19,202 nucleotides of DNA from Roseiarcus sp050013275 (GTDB lineage: Bacteria; Pseudomonadota; Alphaproteobacteria; Rhizobiales; Beijerinckiaceae), in contig JBEKFO010000023.1 in NCBI GenBank assembly GCA_050013275.1, positions 1 through 19,202 on the forward strand, in the 5' to 3' direction. The position numbers and the translations under genes were made by a program. The notes beneath the pieces were generated by a model that saw nothing but the letters and a program-made list of their open reading frames with translations, made no database searches and was not told the DNA's origin. The stretch's first letter is position 1; the number at the start of each line of letters is the position of its first letter. Positions 7,004 through 14,007 of this stretch are shown piece after piece.

Positions 7004-7567
7004 TTAACGCATGAACGTCGCCTTGCCCGGCCACATGCGCGCGAAGATGTCGTCGCGCTTGACCCAAAGGTGCCAGGCGGCCGCCGCGAAGTGAAGTGCG
7101 AGGACCGTGATGATGATCCAGCCGAGCCAAAAATGCGCCTGGGCGGCCAAATGCCCGAGCGCCTTGTCCTGCGGCGCGAGGGCGGGAAAAACGAATAGGC
7201 CGAACCACGAAACTTCATGGCCGCCCGCCGTCGAAGCGACATAGCCGATCACCGGCAGCGCGATCATCAGCGCGTAGAGGGCGAAATGCGCGAAGTCCGC
7301 GCCGGCGCGCATCAACGGCGTCAGGGTCCGGCCATAGGGCGGCGCGCCGACGACGGCGCGATAGACGATGCGCAGGATGGCGAGCGCCAGCACGGTCATC
7401 CCCAGCGACTTGTGCAGCATCAGCAATTCGACGCGCGGCGAAGTGCGCTCGGGCAGCCACCACGCGATGACGCCGATGGCGATGGCGAGCAGAATCAACC
7501 CCGCCATGATCCAGTGAAACGCTCGCTGCGCGCGGTCGTAGGATTGAGGAATCGACCCCGTAGCCAT
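7004..7567 (-). CDS. Cytochrome b561 family protein
   Basis: The protein has 187 residues from the ATG at 7567, with GGAG 7 bases upstream; the longer open frame upstream is Arg-rich and not protein-like. It is a di-heme inner-membrane electron carrier predicted to pass electrons between quinol and a periplasmic or membrane acceptor. Four membrane helices are seen (about 15-36, 48-70, 91-111, 141-166). Histidines in the right places are His18 (FHW), His52 (LHKSLG), His94 (AHFALY), His145 (AHFWLGW) and His159 (LHF). Proteins of this type are soluble-free and single-domain. The partner is not in the window. It is separated from cysE by about 90 bp that contains a GC-rich hairpin without a T-run. 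Confidence 0.9.
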   Translation of the reverse strand: MATGSIPQSYDRAQRAFHWIMAGLILLAIAIGVIAWWLPERTSPRVELLMLHKSLGMTVLALAILRIVYRAVVGAPPYGRTLTPLMRAGADFAHFALYALMIALPVIGYVASTAGGHEVSWFGLFVFPALAPQDKALGHLAAQAHFWLGWIIITVLALHFAAAAWHLWVKRDDIFARMWPGKATFMR

Positions 7568-7630
7568 GGGAATGCTCCGCTTTCGGCGAACCCGAACGGC
7601 CGCCTTCCTACCAGCGCGATATCGCATTGT

Positions 7631-7680
7631 CTCGACGAAAATGCGACGCGTCTCGCGCCGCATATGCTGCATTTGTCGAG
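7631..7680. repeat. Imperfect inverted repeat upstream of the cytochrome b561 gene
   Basis: The left arm ctcgac-ga-aaatgc (7631-7644) pairs with gcatttgtcgag (7669-7680): 12 base pairs with a two-base bulge around a 24-base loop. It lies about 65 bp upstream of the cytochrome start codon, so it may be a folded part of that gene's leader or an operator. The function is unknown. Confidence 0.4.
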
Positions 7681-7952
7681 GATCGCGACCGCCCGCGTCG
7701 AGTCGGCGTAAGCCCGCTCGATCGCGACGGGAAGGCACGAAACCGTGAAGCCGGTCGACGGCGGCGCTTCGAGAACGGCGAGACTCTCGCGATGTCGACA
7801 GCCGATTTGGCGCCTGGAGTCATATGCCCCCAAATCGGCCACGCGTCGCACGTCCGAGCGCGGCGCCCGGCGCATCGGGCGCCAACCGCCTCAGAGCCAT
7901 GCGTCGTCAAGGCCTAGCCGTTTCGAGGCGACGGAGCGCCTCAACATAGAGT

Positions 7953-7977
7953 TTGTGGTGATAAATTTGCGCCACAA
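7953..7977. promoter_or_regulatory. Palindromic site TTGTGG-N13-CCACAA
   Basis: Perfect 6 bp arms (7953-7958 and 7972-7977) flank an AT-rich 13-base centre. The shape resembles a dimeric regulator site, but no adjacent start codon is close and no regulator gene is nearby. It could occur by chance. Confidence 0.25.
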
Positions 7978-8341
7978 GGCAAGCATAGCACGGTCGGAAC
8001 GGCTATCGGGCTATGTTGGCCCGGCAATTTCCGTCCTTTATAGCGCTGAGATTTTTGGCATCGCGGACAAGTCGTGAATGGCGCCAGGCTGGCCAACCGT
8101 CATCAATACTGTCCAGAACGCGTTGTCGAAAATGACCGGTCGAGAGGCGCCGTGTCTCGCCCGAACGCCCCCACGGACCTGCGGCGACGCACCGCTTCTT
8201 GTTGTTTTTCAATTTCTTAATCGAAGACAGCGGCAATTCGCCGCCATGTCTGCGGTCGCGGCGAATCGGCGCGACAAGTCCCGAGCGCCGCCCGACCCCA
8301 GCTCGGGAAGACCGCCCAAGCGGCGCGAAAATGGGGCGGAA

Positions 8342-8357
8342 GCCGACCCCTGCGAGT
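8342..8357 (+). repeat. 16 bp direct repeat, copy 1 (copy 2 at 17933-17948)
   Basis: This is an exact copy of the 16-mer before dksA, placed 24 bp upstream of the promoter-like boxes of the outer-membrane protein gene at 8440, on the same strand relative to the gene. Confidence 0.35.
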
Positions 8358-8381
8358 GGCTGGGAACGTATGGCCATCAAC

Positions 8382-8410
8382 TTGACGCTCCATCCTCCTC
8401 GCCGTAACCG
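8382..8410 (+). promoter_or_regulatory. Probable promoter of the first outer-membrane protein gene
   Basis: TTGACG (8382-8387, preceded by C) and TAACCG (8405-8410) are 17 bases apart and end 29 bp before the start codon. The same layout, CTTGAC then TA-purine-CC after an identical spacer length, occurs 31 bp before the start of the paralogous gene at 11045. The -10 box alone is weak; the parallel is the main support. Confidence 0.45.
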
Positions 8411-8439
8411 TTCACCAATAAATTTTACGGGGGCCATTC

Positions 8440-9285
8440 ATGCGCAGACGACTGTTGACTTCGGCGGCCGTGTTGGCGCTTTCGGCAGGCGCAGCGTTCG
8501 CATCCGACCTTCCCACCCACAAGCCGCCGCCGCCGCCCCCGCCGCCGCCGCCGCCGGTTTTCTCGTGGACGGGCTTTTACGTCGGCGTCAACGGCGGCTA
8601 TGCGGACCCGACCTCCAAGATCAGCGTCGTTCCCGGCGGCGCCTGGGTCAGCCCTACGCCTGACGCGGATCTGGGGCACGTCACCGCGGCTGGAACGGAC
8701 AAGCTCGGCCTGCACGGATTCACCGGCGGCGCGCAGCTCGGCTACAACTACCAAATCAACAATCTTCTCGTGCTGGGCGCCGAAGCCGACGCCAATTATC
8801 TCGGACTGCACAATTCCTATGCGACGCCGGACCTACCCGGCAGCCCTGGCGGGTATTGGGCCAGCGGCGCAACCAAGTTGGATTCCCTCTTCACTTTGCG
8901 CGCCCGGGTCGGCCTGCCCGTCGACCACTTCTTGTTCTATTTGACCGGCGGTCTCGCGGTCACCGACGAGAAATTCAGCCAGAGCATCAACTTCCAGAAC
9001 AACAGTCAGAACGTAGGGCTGCCCTTGACCAACGGCTTTATCGGCGCCAACGCGGGGAGTGCGTCGAGCGCGGTGGCGACTTGGACGCTAGGCGGCGGCG
9101 TCGAATACGCCTTCGACAGCCACTGGTCGGTGAAGGGCGAGTATCTCTACGCCCCCCTGAAATCTCTTGGGTTCAGTTCATCCTACACTTCCCCTATATC
9201 CGGGCCCCCGGCTTACACGATGCAGCATAACGACAGCCTAACCGGCCTCAACGTGTTCCGCATCGGCCTGAACTACCGTATGTGA
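8440..9285 (+). CDS. Outer-membrane beta-barrel protein (Omp25-like family)
   Basis: The protein has 281 residues from the ATG at 8440, with GGGGG about 8 bases upstream. A signal peptide (MRRRLLTSAAVLALSAG, cleavage after AFA at about residue 21) is followed by a periplasmic linker with 11 consecutive prolines. Then comes the barrel start FSWTGFYVGVNGGY, typical of the Omp25/Omp31 group of Rhizobiales. Alternating strands include the LGYNYQINNLLVLGAEAD and GGVEYAFDSHWSVKGEYLY segments, and the chain ends with the barrel signature FRIGLNYRM, with an aromatic residue near the C-terminus. Such proteins are abundant surface proteins; pore activity is uncertain. A paralogue starts at 11045. A terminator-like hairpin follows. 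Confidence 0.9.
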   Translation: MRRRLLTSAAVLALSAGAAFASDLPTHKPPPPPPPPPPPVFSWTGFYVGVNGGYADPTSKISVVPGGAWVSPTPDADLGHVTAAGTDKLGLHGFTGGAQLGYNYQINNLLVLGAEADANYLGLHNSYATPDLPGSPGGYWASGATKLDSLFTLRARVGLPVDHFLFYLTGGLAVTDEKFSQSINFQNNSQNVGLPLTNGFIGANAGSASSAVATWTLGGGVEYAFDSHWSVKGEYLYAPLKSLGFSSSYTSPISGPPAYTMQHNDSLTGLNVFRIGLNYRM

Positions 9286-9335
9286 CCGACCCCAACAGCG
9301 TCGCTGCGGCGGCGCGGGCGGCGAATTATCTGCGG

Positions 9336-9359
9336 GCGACAACGCGTCGGCGTTGTCGC
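9336..9359 (+). terminator. Terminator-like hairpin after the outer-membrane protein gene
   Basis: A perfect 10 bp stem is formed by gcgacaacgc (9336-9345) and gcgttgtcgc (9350-9359) with a GTCG tetraloop. The following sequence tcgttcgctttt is only moderately T-rich. It sits about 50 bp after the stop codon, between convergent genes, which fits termination. Confidence 0.5.
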
Positions 9360-9453
9360 TCGTTCGCTTTTGAGCGCGGACGCGAGAGGCGCGGCGCGCC
9401 GACAAAGACCCGAGCGGGCTTCGCCAGCATCGAAGCCTCGGCCGAATCGGCGC

Positions 9454-10815
9454 TCAAAGCAATTCGTTGCGGAAGCCGAGCCGCTTGACGCTCGCGCCCC
9501 AGTCGATCGCGGCCACGGCCTTGACCTCGACGGCGAAATCGTCGCCCGCGCGCGACTTCATTAGGCGGACGAACGCGGCCGTCTCTTCGGCGGACAGCGA
9601 CTCCCGGCCGCCGATTTCGACCGTCAGCTTCGCTTCCGCGGTTTGCCGGACGCGGAATTCGTCGAATGTCGCGATCGGCGTCATTTCATGAGCCCAAACA
9701 AAGAATTGTGACAATTTGCCGTTGCGATGCTTTAACAGCCCTTTCGATCGCCCGACGACGTTCGACAGCGTTGGCCCGTCATGGCCGCACGGACAGCAAT
9801 GCTCGAGCGTCGCGAGGTCGCCGACGTCGTAGCGGACGAACGGCGTGGCGTAGGAATGAAGATGGGTCAGCAGCACCTTGCCGACGCGCCCCTCCGCGAT
9901 GCGAACATCGCCGTCGTCCGCCACCTCGACGATGACGTTGCTCGTCGCAACGTGATAGCGCCCGGGATGGAGCTCGCACTCAGCGCCGATCGGACCGACC
10001 TCCTCGCAGGAGTAGCTGTGTCGCGTCGGTATGCCGACTGCCGAAAAGCGCGCTCGGACGCCGGCGTCGAGCTGCTCGGCGTGAACGACCAACATCGCCG
10101 TTCCCGCCGCTTTGAACGCGTCAGGGCCGACGTGCTGAAGCAGCGTTTCGATGTCGCCCGGGTCCGCCGCCAGGTAGCCGATGGGATCGCGGCTCAGCTC
10201 CCGCCAAAGCGCCTTGGGTTCGGGACGTCGGGACGTGACGGTCTTGCCCATGCCGCCGTTGACGAAAGAGCCGAGAATTCCCAGCCAGGAGCCGCTCCTT
10301 TCGACGGCAAGCACGACCTTCTCAGGCGTTCGCGGATACGCCAGTCGGGTTCGATTGAGCGTGAGGTCGCGGCCTTCGAGAAAATACTGCGCGATCGAGC
10401 GCATCACGTTGTAGTTGGCGTTCATCTCCGAGACGAAGAATCGAACGGGCGCGCCCGACGACCCTGACGTCGAATGTTCGAACACCCGAATCCGATCGCT
10501 CGCGGTCAACAGCGGCCCTTCGCTCGCGACTTGTTCGCGCAGATCCTGTCGCGACAGGATCGGCAAGCGCGAGAGCGCGACTTCGCGGGGTCCGATTCGA
10601 CGCCGCCAGAACGGCGAGCGATTCGCCGCGTGGGCGAGAACATTGCGAAGCTGCGCGGCTTGCCAACGCTCGCGCGCCTTGCGGTCGCCTGTCTCCAGCG
10701 CCGCCAATTCGACGATCGCAGACAGGAAGCGCGTGACCTCCGGCTCGCAAAACGTCATCGGCTTCGCCGAAAACGCTTTGTCGGCAAACGGAAAATCGGA
10801 AAAGTCGCACCTCAT
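9454..10815 (-). CDS. PaaK/CapK-type adenylate-forming enzyme (phenylacetate-CoA ligase family)
   Basis: The protein has 453 residues from the ATG at 10815, with GGGAG 5 bases upstream; a GTG directly before it is possible. The ANL-type fold is recognisable from the phosphate-binding loop STSGSSGAP (115-123), the YSCEEVG segment (268-274), the adenylate-binding YDVGDLA (329-335) and the hinge GRSKGL (355-360). A Cys cluster HCCPCG (339-344) matches the PCPCGR motif of PaaK-like enzymes. These enzymes activate a carboxylic acid as its AMP ester and usually pass it to CoA. The acid is unknown: no phenylacetate pathway gene or acyl carrier protein is nearby. It stands alone between two outer-membrane protein genes, with its promoter in the divergent gap 10816-11044. 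Confidence 0.8.
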   Translation of the reverse strand: MRCDFSDFPFADKAFSAKPMTFCEPEVTRFLSAIVELAALETGDRKARERWQAAQLRNVLAHAANRSPFWRRRIGPREVALSRLPILSRQDLREQVASEGPLLTASDRIRVFEHSTSGSSGAPVRFFVSEMNANYNVMRSIAQYFLEGRDLTLNRTRLAYPRTPEKVVLAVERSGSWLGILGSFVNGGMGKTVTSRRPEPKALWRELSRDPIGYLAADPGDIETLLQHVGPDAFKAAGTAMLVVHAEQLDAGVRARFSAVGIPTRHSYSCEEVGPIGAECELHPGRYHVATSNVIVEVADDGDVRIAEGRVGKVLLTHLHSYATPFVRYDVGDLATLEHCCPCGHDGPTLSNVVGRSKGLLKHRNGKLSQFFVWAHEMTPIATFDEFRVRQTAEAKLTVEIGGRESLSAEETAAFVRLMKSRAGDDFAVEVKAVAAIDWGASVKRLGFRNELL

Positions 10816-10984
10816 CACATCTCCCGCGCGAGCCGGCGTATTTTGGCGGACAATGGCGTTCGGCGCCAGCCGGCGAGCCCAATCGACGACCTCTCTCGCC
10901 TTTGCTTGGCGATGGCTCGGACGGCGAGCGCAGCCGCCGTGACAAATTGCGCCCGCGCGTGGGCGAGACGGGACGCCTTTCCGC

Positions 10985-11013
10985 TTGACCCCTATTTCAC
11001 CTCGGCCTAGCCC
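10985..11013 (+). promoter_or_regulatory. Probable promoter of the second outer-membrane protein gene
   Basis: TTGACC (10985-10990, preceded by C) is followed after 17 bases by TAGCCC (11008-11013), which ends 31 bp before the start codon. The box pair, its spacing and its distance to the start match those of the paralogue at 8440, and both spacers contain CCTCG a few bases before the -10 box. Confidence 0.45.
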
Positions 11014-11044
11014 AGCGATGCCGAATTTCTGGGGAATCGGGCCT

Positions 11045-11728
11045 ATGCGAAAACATCTGTTGGCCTCGGCGGCGATGTCGGCGTTTTCGGCCGGCGCGTT
11101 CGCCTCCGGCCCTCCCGCGCTCGCCGCGCCGCTGCCCGCGGCGCCCCCGCTTTTCGTCTGGACCGGATGCTATGTCGGCCTTCACGCCGGCGTCGATTTC
11201 GGCGCATCCGCTTGGAGCGCGCCCTACGACAAGGAAAGCTTCTCGACGCGCGGCCTCGTCGGCGGCGGACAGATCGGCTGCGCCTATCAAGTGCAGAACC
11301 TCGTGATCGGGGCGGAAGGCGAGGTTTGGGGCTCGGGCCTCGCCGACTCGAAATGGGCTGCCGACTACGAAGGCTATTTCGAGTCGCGCGACGACATCGC
11401 GGGCGATGTCGCGTTGCGCGCCGGTTACGCCATCGACCATACCCTGATTTTCGGCAAACTCGGCTTCGCCGTGGCTCGATATGACTATAATTACACTAGC
11501 GCCAACCTCGACGAAAACTCCACGACCGGCGTAACGCATACCGGCTTGTTGTTGGGGCTTGGCCTCGAATATGCGCTCGACAGGCATTGGAGCTTCAAGG
11601 GCGAATATGACTACATAGACTACAGCGCTAGGTCCGCTACAATTTCTCTCAGGTACGACCCTCCGTTCGACGCCTCCTTCAAGAACGAAGAAAACATTGC
11701 CAAGGTCGGCGTGAACTATCGATTCTAG
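11045..11728 (+). CDS. Outer-membrane beta-barrel protein (Omp25-like family), second paralogue
   Basis: The protein has 227 residues from the ATG at 11045, with GGGGA about 12 bases upstream and GGG nearer. The signal peptide MRKHLLASAAMSAFSAG resembles that of the gene at 8440 almost residue by residue. The mature protein starts with a Pro/Ala-rich linker and then the barrel opener LFVWTGCYVGLHAG. Later strands include GGQIGCAYQVQNLVIGAEGE and GLEYALDRHWSFKGEYDYID, and the C-terminus is VGVNYRF with the terminal Phe expected for BAM recognition. Two cysteines (WTGCY and IGCAY) are unusual for this family, which is normally Phe or Tyr at the first site. They could form a disulfide between adjacent strands. 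A surface or structural role is likely. Confidence 0.88.
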   Translation: MRKHLLASAAMSAFSAGAFASGPPALAAPLPAAPPLFVWTGCYVGLHAGVDFGASAWSAPYDKESFSTRGLVGGGQIGCAYQVQNLVIGAEGEVWGSGLADSKWAADYEGYFESRDDIAGDVALRAGYAIDHTLIFGKLGFAVARYDYNYTSANLDENSTTGVTHTGLLLGLGLEYALDRHWSFKGEYDYIDYSARSATISLRYDPPFDASFKNEENIAKVGVNYRF

Positions 11729-11749
11729 GGCGCCGCTCGGCTGCCGAAC

Positions 11750-11774
11750 CGGCCGCGTCCATCGCGCGCGGCCG
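11750..11774. terminator. GC-rich hairpin between convergent genes, possible terminator
   Basis: Arms cggccgcg (11750-11757) and cgcggccg (11767-11774) form an 8 bp stem. No T-run follows on either strand, so intrinsic termination is doubtful. The position 22 bp after the outer-membrane protein stop and 12 bp before the end of the convergent transporter gene is the main support. Confidence 0.25.
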
Positions 11775-11785
11775 TCCCCCGCCCG

Positions 11786-12532
11786 CTACGGCGCCTTCCA
11801 GAACAGCCCGACCGTCAGCGCCGCGCCGATCGCCACGACCGCGACGCGCAACGCTTTTTCGTTGACCCGTTTCAGCATCAACGCGCCGAGCCAACCGCCG
11901 AGCGAAGCGCCGGCCGCGGTGAAGGCGACCTGCAGCCAATGGACGTCGGGCGAGAAGACGAACAGCGCCACCGCCGAGGCGTTCATCACCCCGGCGAGCA
12001 CGTTCTTGGTCGCGCCCGCCGCGCGCACGGCGAGGCCCGCCATGGTCAGCGCCGCCATCATCAGCAGGCCGATCCCGCCGCCGAAATAGCCGCCGTAGAC
12101 GGCGATGAAGAATTGCGCCACTCCCGCGCTCCGAGGCGGCAGATGTCCCTCTCCCGGCTCGGGTTGTTTGCGAAAGAAGCTGCCCCAGGCGAACAGGACG
12201 GTGGCGAACAGCACCAGCCAGGGCACCAGCCGGGCGAAGAAGGTCGGCGGCGTCGCCAGCAGGATCGCGCCGCCTGCGCCGCCGCCGACGAGGCTGATCG
12301 CGAACAGCGCCCGCATCGACAGGCCTGGCGGGCCAGCCGCGCCCGCGCGCCCGGTAAAGCCGGTGACGAGTTGCGCAGGAAAAAGTGCGATCGTCGAAGT
12401 GATGTTGGCCGCTCTCGCATCCATGCCGGTGAGCATCAGCGCCGGTAGGGTGATGAACGAGCCGCCGCCCGCCAGCGCATTCTGCGCGCCGGCCCACAGC
12501 GAGACGAAAAACAGCAGGAACAGCGGCAGCAT
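11786..12532 (-). CDS. TauE/SafE (TSUP) family membrane transporter
   Basis: The protein has 248 residues from the ATG at 12532, with GGAAGG 7 bases upstream. It is a polytopic inner-membrane protein with about seven or eight helices and the two-fold internal repeat of this family. The first repeat has the GGGSFITLPAL segment and the TSTIALFP helix. The second has YGGYFGGGIGLLMMAALTM and the KNVLAGVMNASAVA helix. Family members export sulfite, sulfoacetate or related anions, and many have unknown substrates. Here it starts 36 bp downstream of an 8-oxoguanine deaminase gene on the same strand, so the two are probably co-transcribed. A role with purines or their breakdown products is possible but is an inference from context only. 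Confidence 0.9.
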   Translation of the reverse strand: MLPLFLLFFVSLWAGAQNALAGGGSFITLPALMLTGMDARAANITSTIALFPAQLVTGFTGRAGAAGPPGLSMRALFAISLVGGGAGGAILLATPPTFFARLVPWLVLFATVLFAWGSFFRKQPEPGEGHLPPRSAGVAQFFIAVYGGYFGGGIGLLMMAALTMAGLAVRAAGATKNVLAGVMNASAVALFVFSPDVHWLQVAFTAAGASLGGWLGALMLKRVNEKALRVAVVAIGAALTVGLFWKAP

Positions 12533-12568
12533 TCGCGGTCCTTCCTTGGGAAAAGCGGCGCCGCGCCG

Positions 12569-13900
12569 TCACGCGAAATCGCGCGCCGCCTCGCGATGTT
12601 CGGCCATCAGCGCCGCGAGGTCGACGCCGACCGGGGCGCCGTCGACGACGCGCCATTCGCCCGCGATCATCACCCGGTCGGCGCGATGCGCGCCGCACAG
12701 CACGAGCGCGGCGAGCGGATCGTGCGCGCCGCTGAAGCGCGGCTCGTCGAGCGTGAACATCGCGAGGTCGGCCTCGTAGCCCAGCGCGATGCGCCCGATG
12801 TCGTCGCGGGCGAGGCAGCGCGCGGAGCCTTCGCTTGCCCAGCGCAGCACGTCGAGATGCGTCACTTTCGCGGCGCCGTAACGCAGGCGCCCGATCATCA
12901 GCGCGTGGCGCAACGCCTCCATCATGTTGGAGGAATCGTTGGAGGCCGACCCGTCGACGCCGAGGCCGACCGGCGCGCCCGCCGCCTCCAGTTCGCGGGT
13001 CGGGCAGATGCCCGATGCGAGCACCATGTTCGAGGCGGCGCAATGACAGACGCCGACGCCCGCGCGCCCGAGCCGGGCGATTTCCTCGGGGCTGAAGTGA
13101 ATGCCGTGGGCGAGCCACGTGCGCTTCGACATCCAGCCGGTCTCCTCCAACAGATCGACCGGCCGCACGCCGTACATCTCCAGGCAGAAGCGCTCCTCGT
13201 CCCTGGTCTCGCAAAGATGGGTGTGCAACTGGCAGTCGTAGCGTTCCGCGAGCCGCGCCGTCTCGCTCATCAACCCCTTGTCGATCGAGAACGGCGAACA
13301 GGGCGCCAACGCGACGCGGATTTGCGCGCCGGCATTCGGATCATGGAACAGTTTCAGAACGCGCTCGCTGTCGGCAAGAATGGCGTCCGCATCCTGCACC
13401 ACCGAATCGGGCGGCAGGCCGCCGTCTTTCCGACCGCGGTTCATCGAACCGCGCGTCACCGTCATGCGGATCCCCAGCGCGCGCGCCTCCTCGACTTCGA
13501 TGTCGACGGCGTTCTCCAGGCCCATGGGAAAGAGATAGTGATGGTCCGCCGCCGTGGTGCAGCCCGACAGAATGAGCTCGGTCAGGGCCAGGCGCGCGGC
13601 GAGGCGCAAATGCCGCGGCTTCAGCCGCGCCCAGATCGGATAAAGCGCCGTCAGCCAGGGGAACAGTTCCCGGTTGATCGCCGCCGGATGGGCGCGGGTC
13701 AGCGTCTGATAGAAGTGGTGATGGGTATTGACGAGGCCGGGCAGCACGACATGGCGCGAGGCGTCGAACGCGGCGTCGACGGGCGCGGCGGGTTCGCGGC
13801 CCCTAGGGATCGTCTCGACGATGCGGCCGCCCTCGACCACGAGGCCGCGCTCGGCGCCGTCGGCGAATATGGCGAGCGGGTCCTTGATCCAGGTGCGCAT
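12569..13900 (-). CDS. 8-oxoguanine deaminase-like amidohydrolase (ATZ/TRZ family)
   Basis: The protein has 443 residues from the ATG at 13900; a longer start at 13936 adds a non-conserved Arg-rich stretch. Metal and catalytic motifs of the cytosine deaminase-like amidohydrolases are in order: NTHHHFYQT (His60 and His62), QLHTHLCET, a third His in AHGIHFSPEE and the catalytic Asp in GVDGSASND. The stretches GCTTAADHHYLFP and CHCAASNMVLASGI fit the 8-oxoguanine deaminase group, which converts 8-oxoguanine to urate, better than atrazine chlorohydrolases. A related hydroxyatrazine or guanine-type deaminase cannot be excluded without an alignment. The TSUP transporter gene follows 36 bp downstream, and a PhyH-type gene is divergent with a 107 bp gap. 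Confidence 0.82.
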   Translation of the reverse strand: MRTWIKDPLAIFADGAERGLVVEGGRIVETIPRGREPAAPVDAAFDASRHVVLPGLVNTHHHFYQTLTRAHPAAINRELFPWLTALYPIWARLKPRHLRLAARLALTELILSGCTTAADHHYLFPMGLENAVDIEVEEARALGIRMTVTRGSMNRGRKDGGLPPDSVVQDADAILADSERVLKLFHDPNAGAQIRVALAPCSPFSIDKGLMSETARLAERYDCQLHTHLCETRDEERFCLEMYGVRPVDLLEETGWMSKRTWLAHGIHFSPEEIARLGRAGVGVCHCAASNMVLASGICPTRELEAAGAPVGLGVDGSASNDSSNMMEALRHALMIGRLRYGAAKVTHLDVLRWASEGSARCLARDDIGRIALGYEADLAMFTLDEPRFSGAHDPLAALVLCGAHRADRVMIAGEWRVVDGAPVGVDLAALMAEHREAARDFA

Positions 13901-14007
13901 GTCTGGTCGGGCCTCTTGGCCGCGCGATCGACGCATTCGCGTGATCCAATTCGAGGCCTCGGGCCCATAATGTCAGGAACCCGACCACAAGCAATGGAGG
14001 ACGCCCC

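Larger units (their letters stand above)
7568..8439. other. 872 bp gap without a convincing gene
   Basis: Open frames on both strands exist, for example 8003-8437 minus and 7627-7917 plus, but they are Arg-rich, lack a ribosome binding site and show no family signature. The stretch holds an imperfect inverted repeat close to the cytochrome gene (7631-7680), a short palindrome (7953-7977), a 16 bp sequence repeated elsewhere in the window (8342-8357), a T-rich tract (8199-8220) and the promoter boxes of the outer-membrane protein gene. It could be remnant DNA or contain an unrecognised RNA. Confidence 0.5.

Noticed and set aside
7627..7917. 96-codon open frame on the plus strand in the large gap
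   Set aside because: Arg/Ala-rich, without a ribosome binding site, and it includes the arms of an inverted repeat.
8003..8437. 144-codon open frame on the minus strand in the large gap
   Set aside because: No ribosome binding site, skewed composition, and it covers the promoter region of the outer-membrane protein gene. No family features were recognised.
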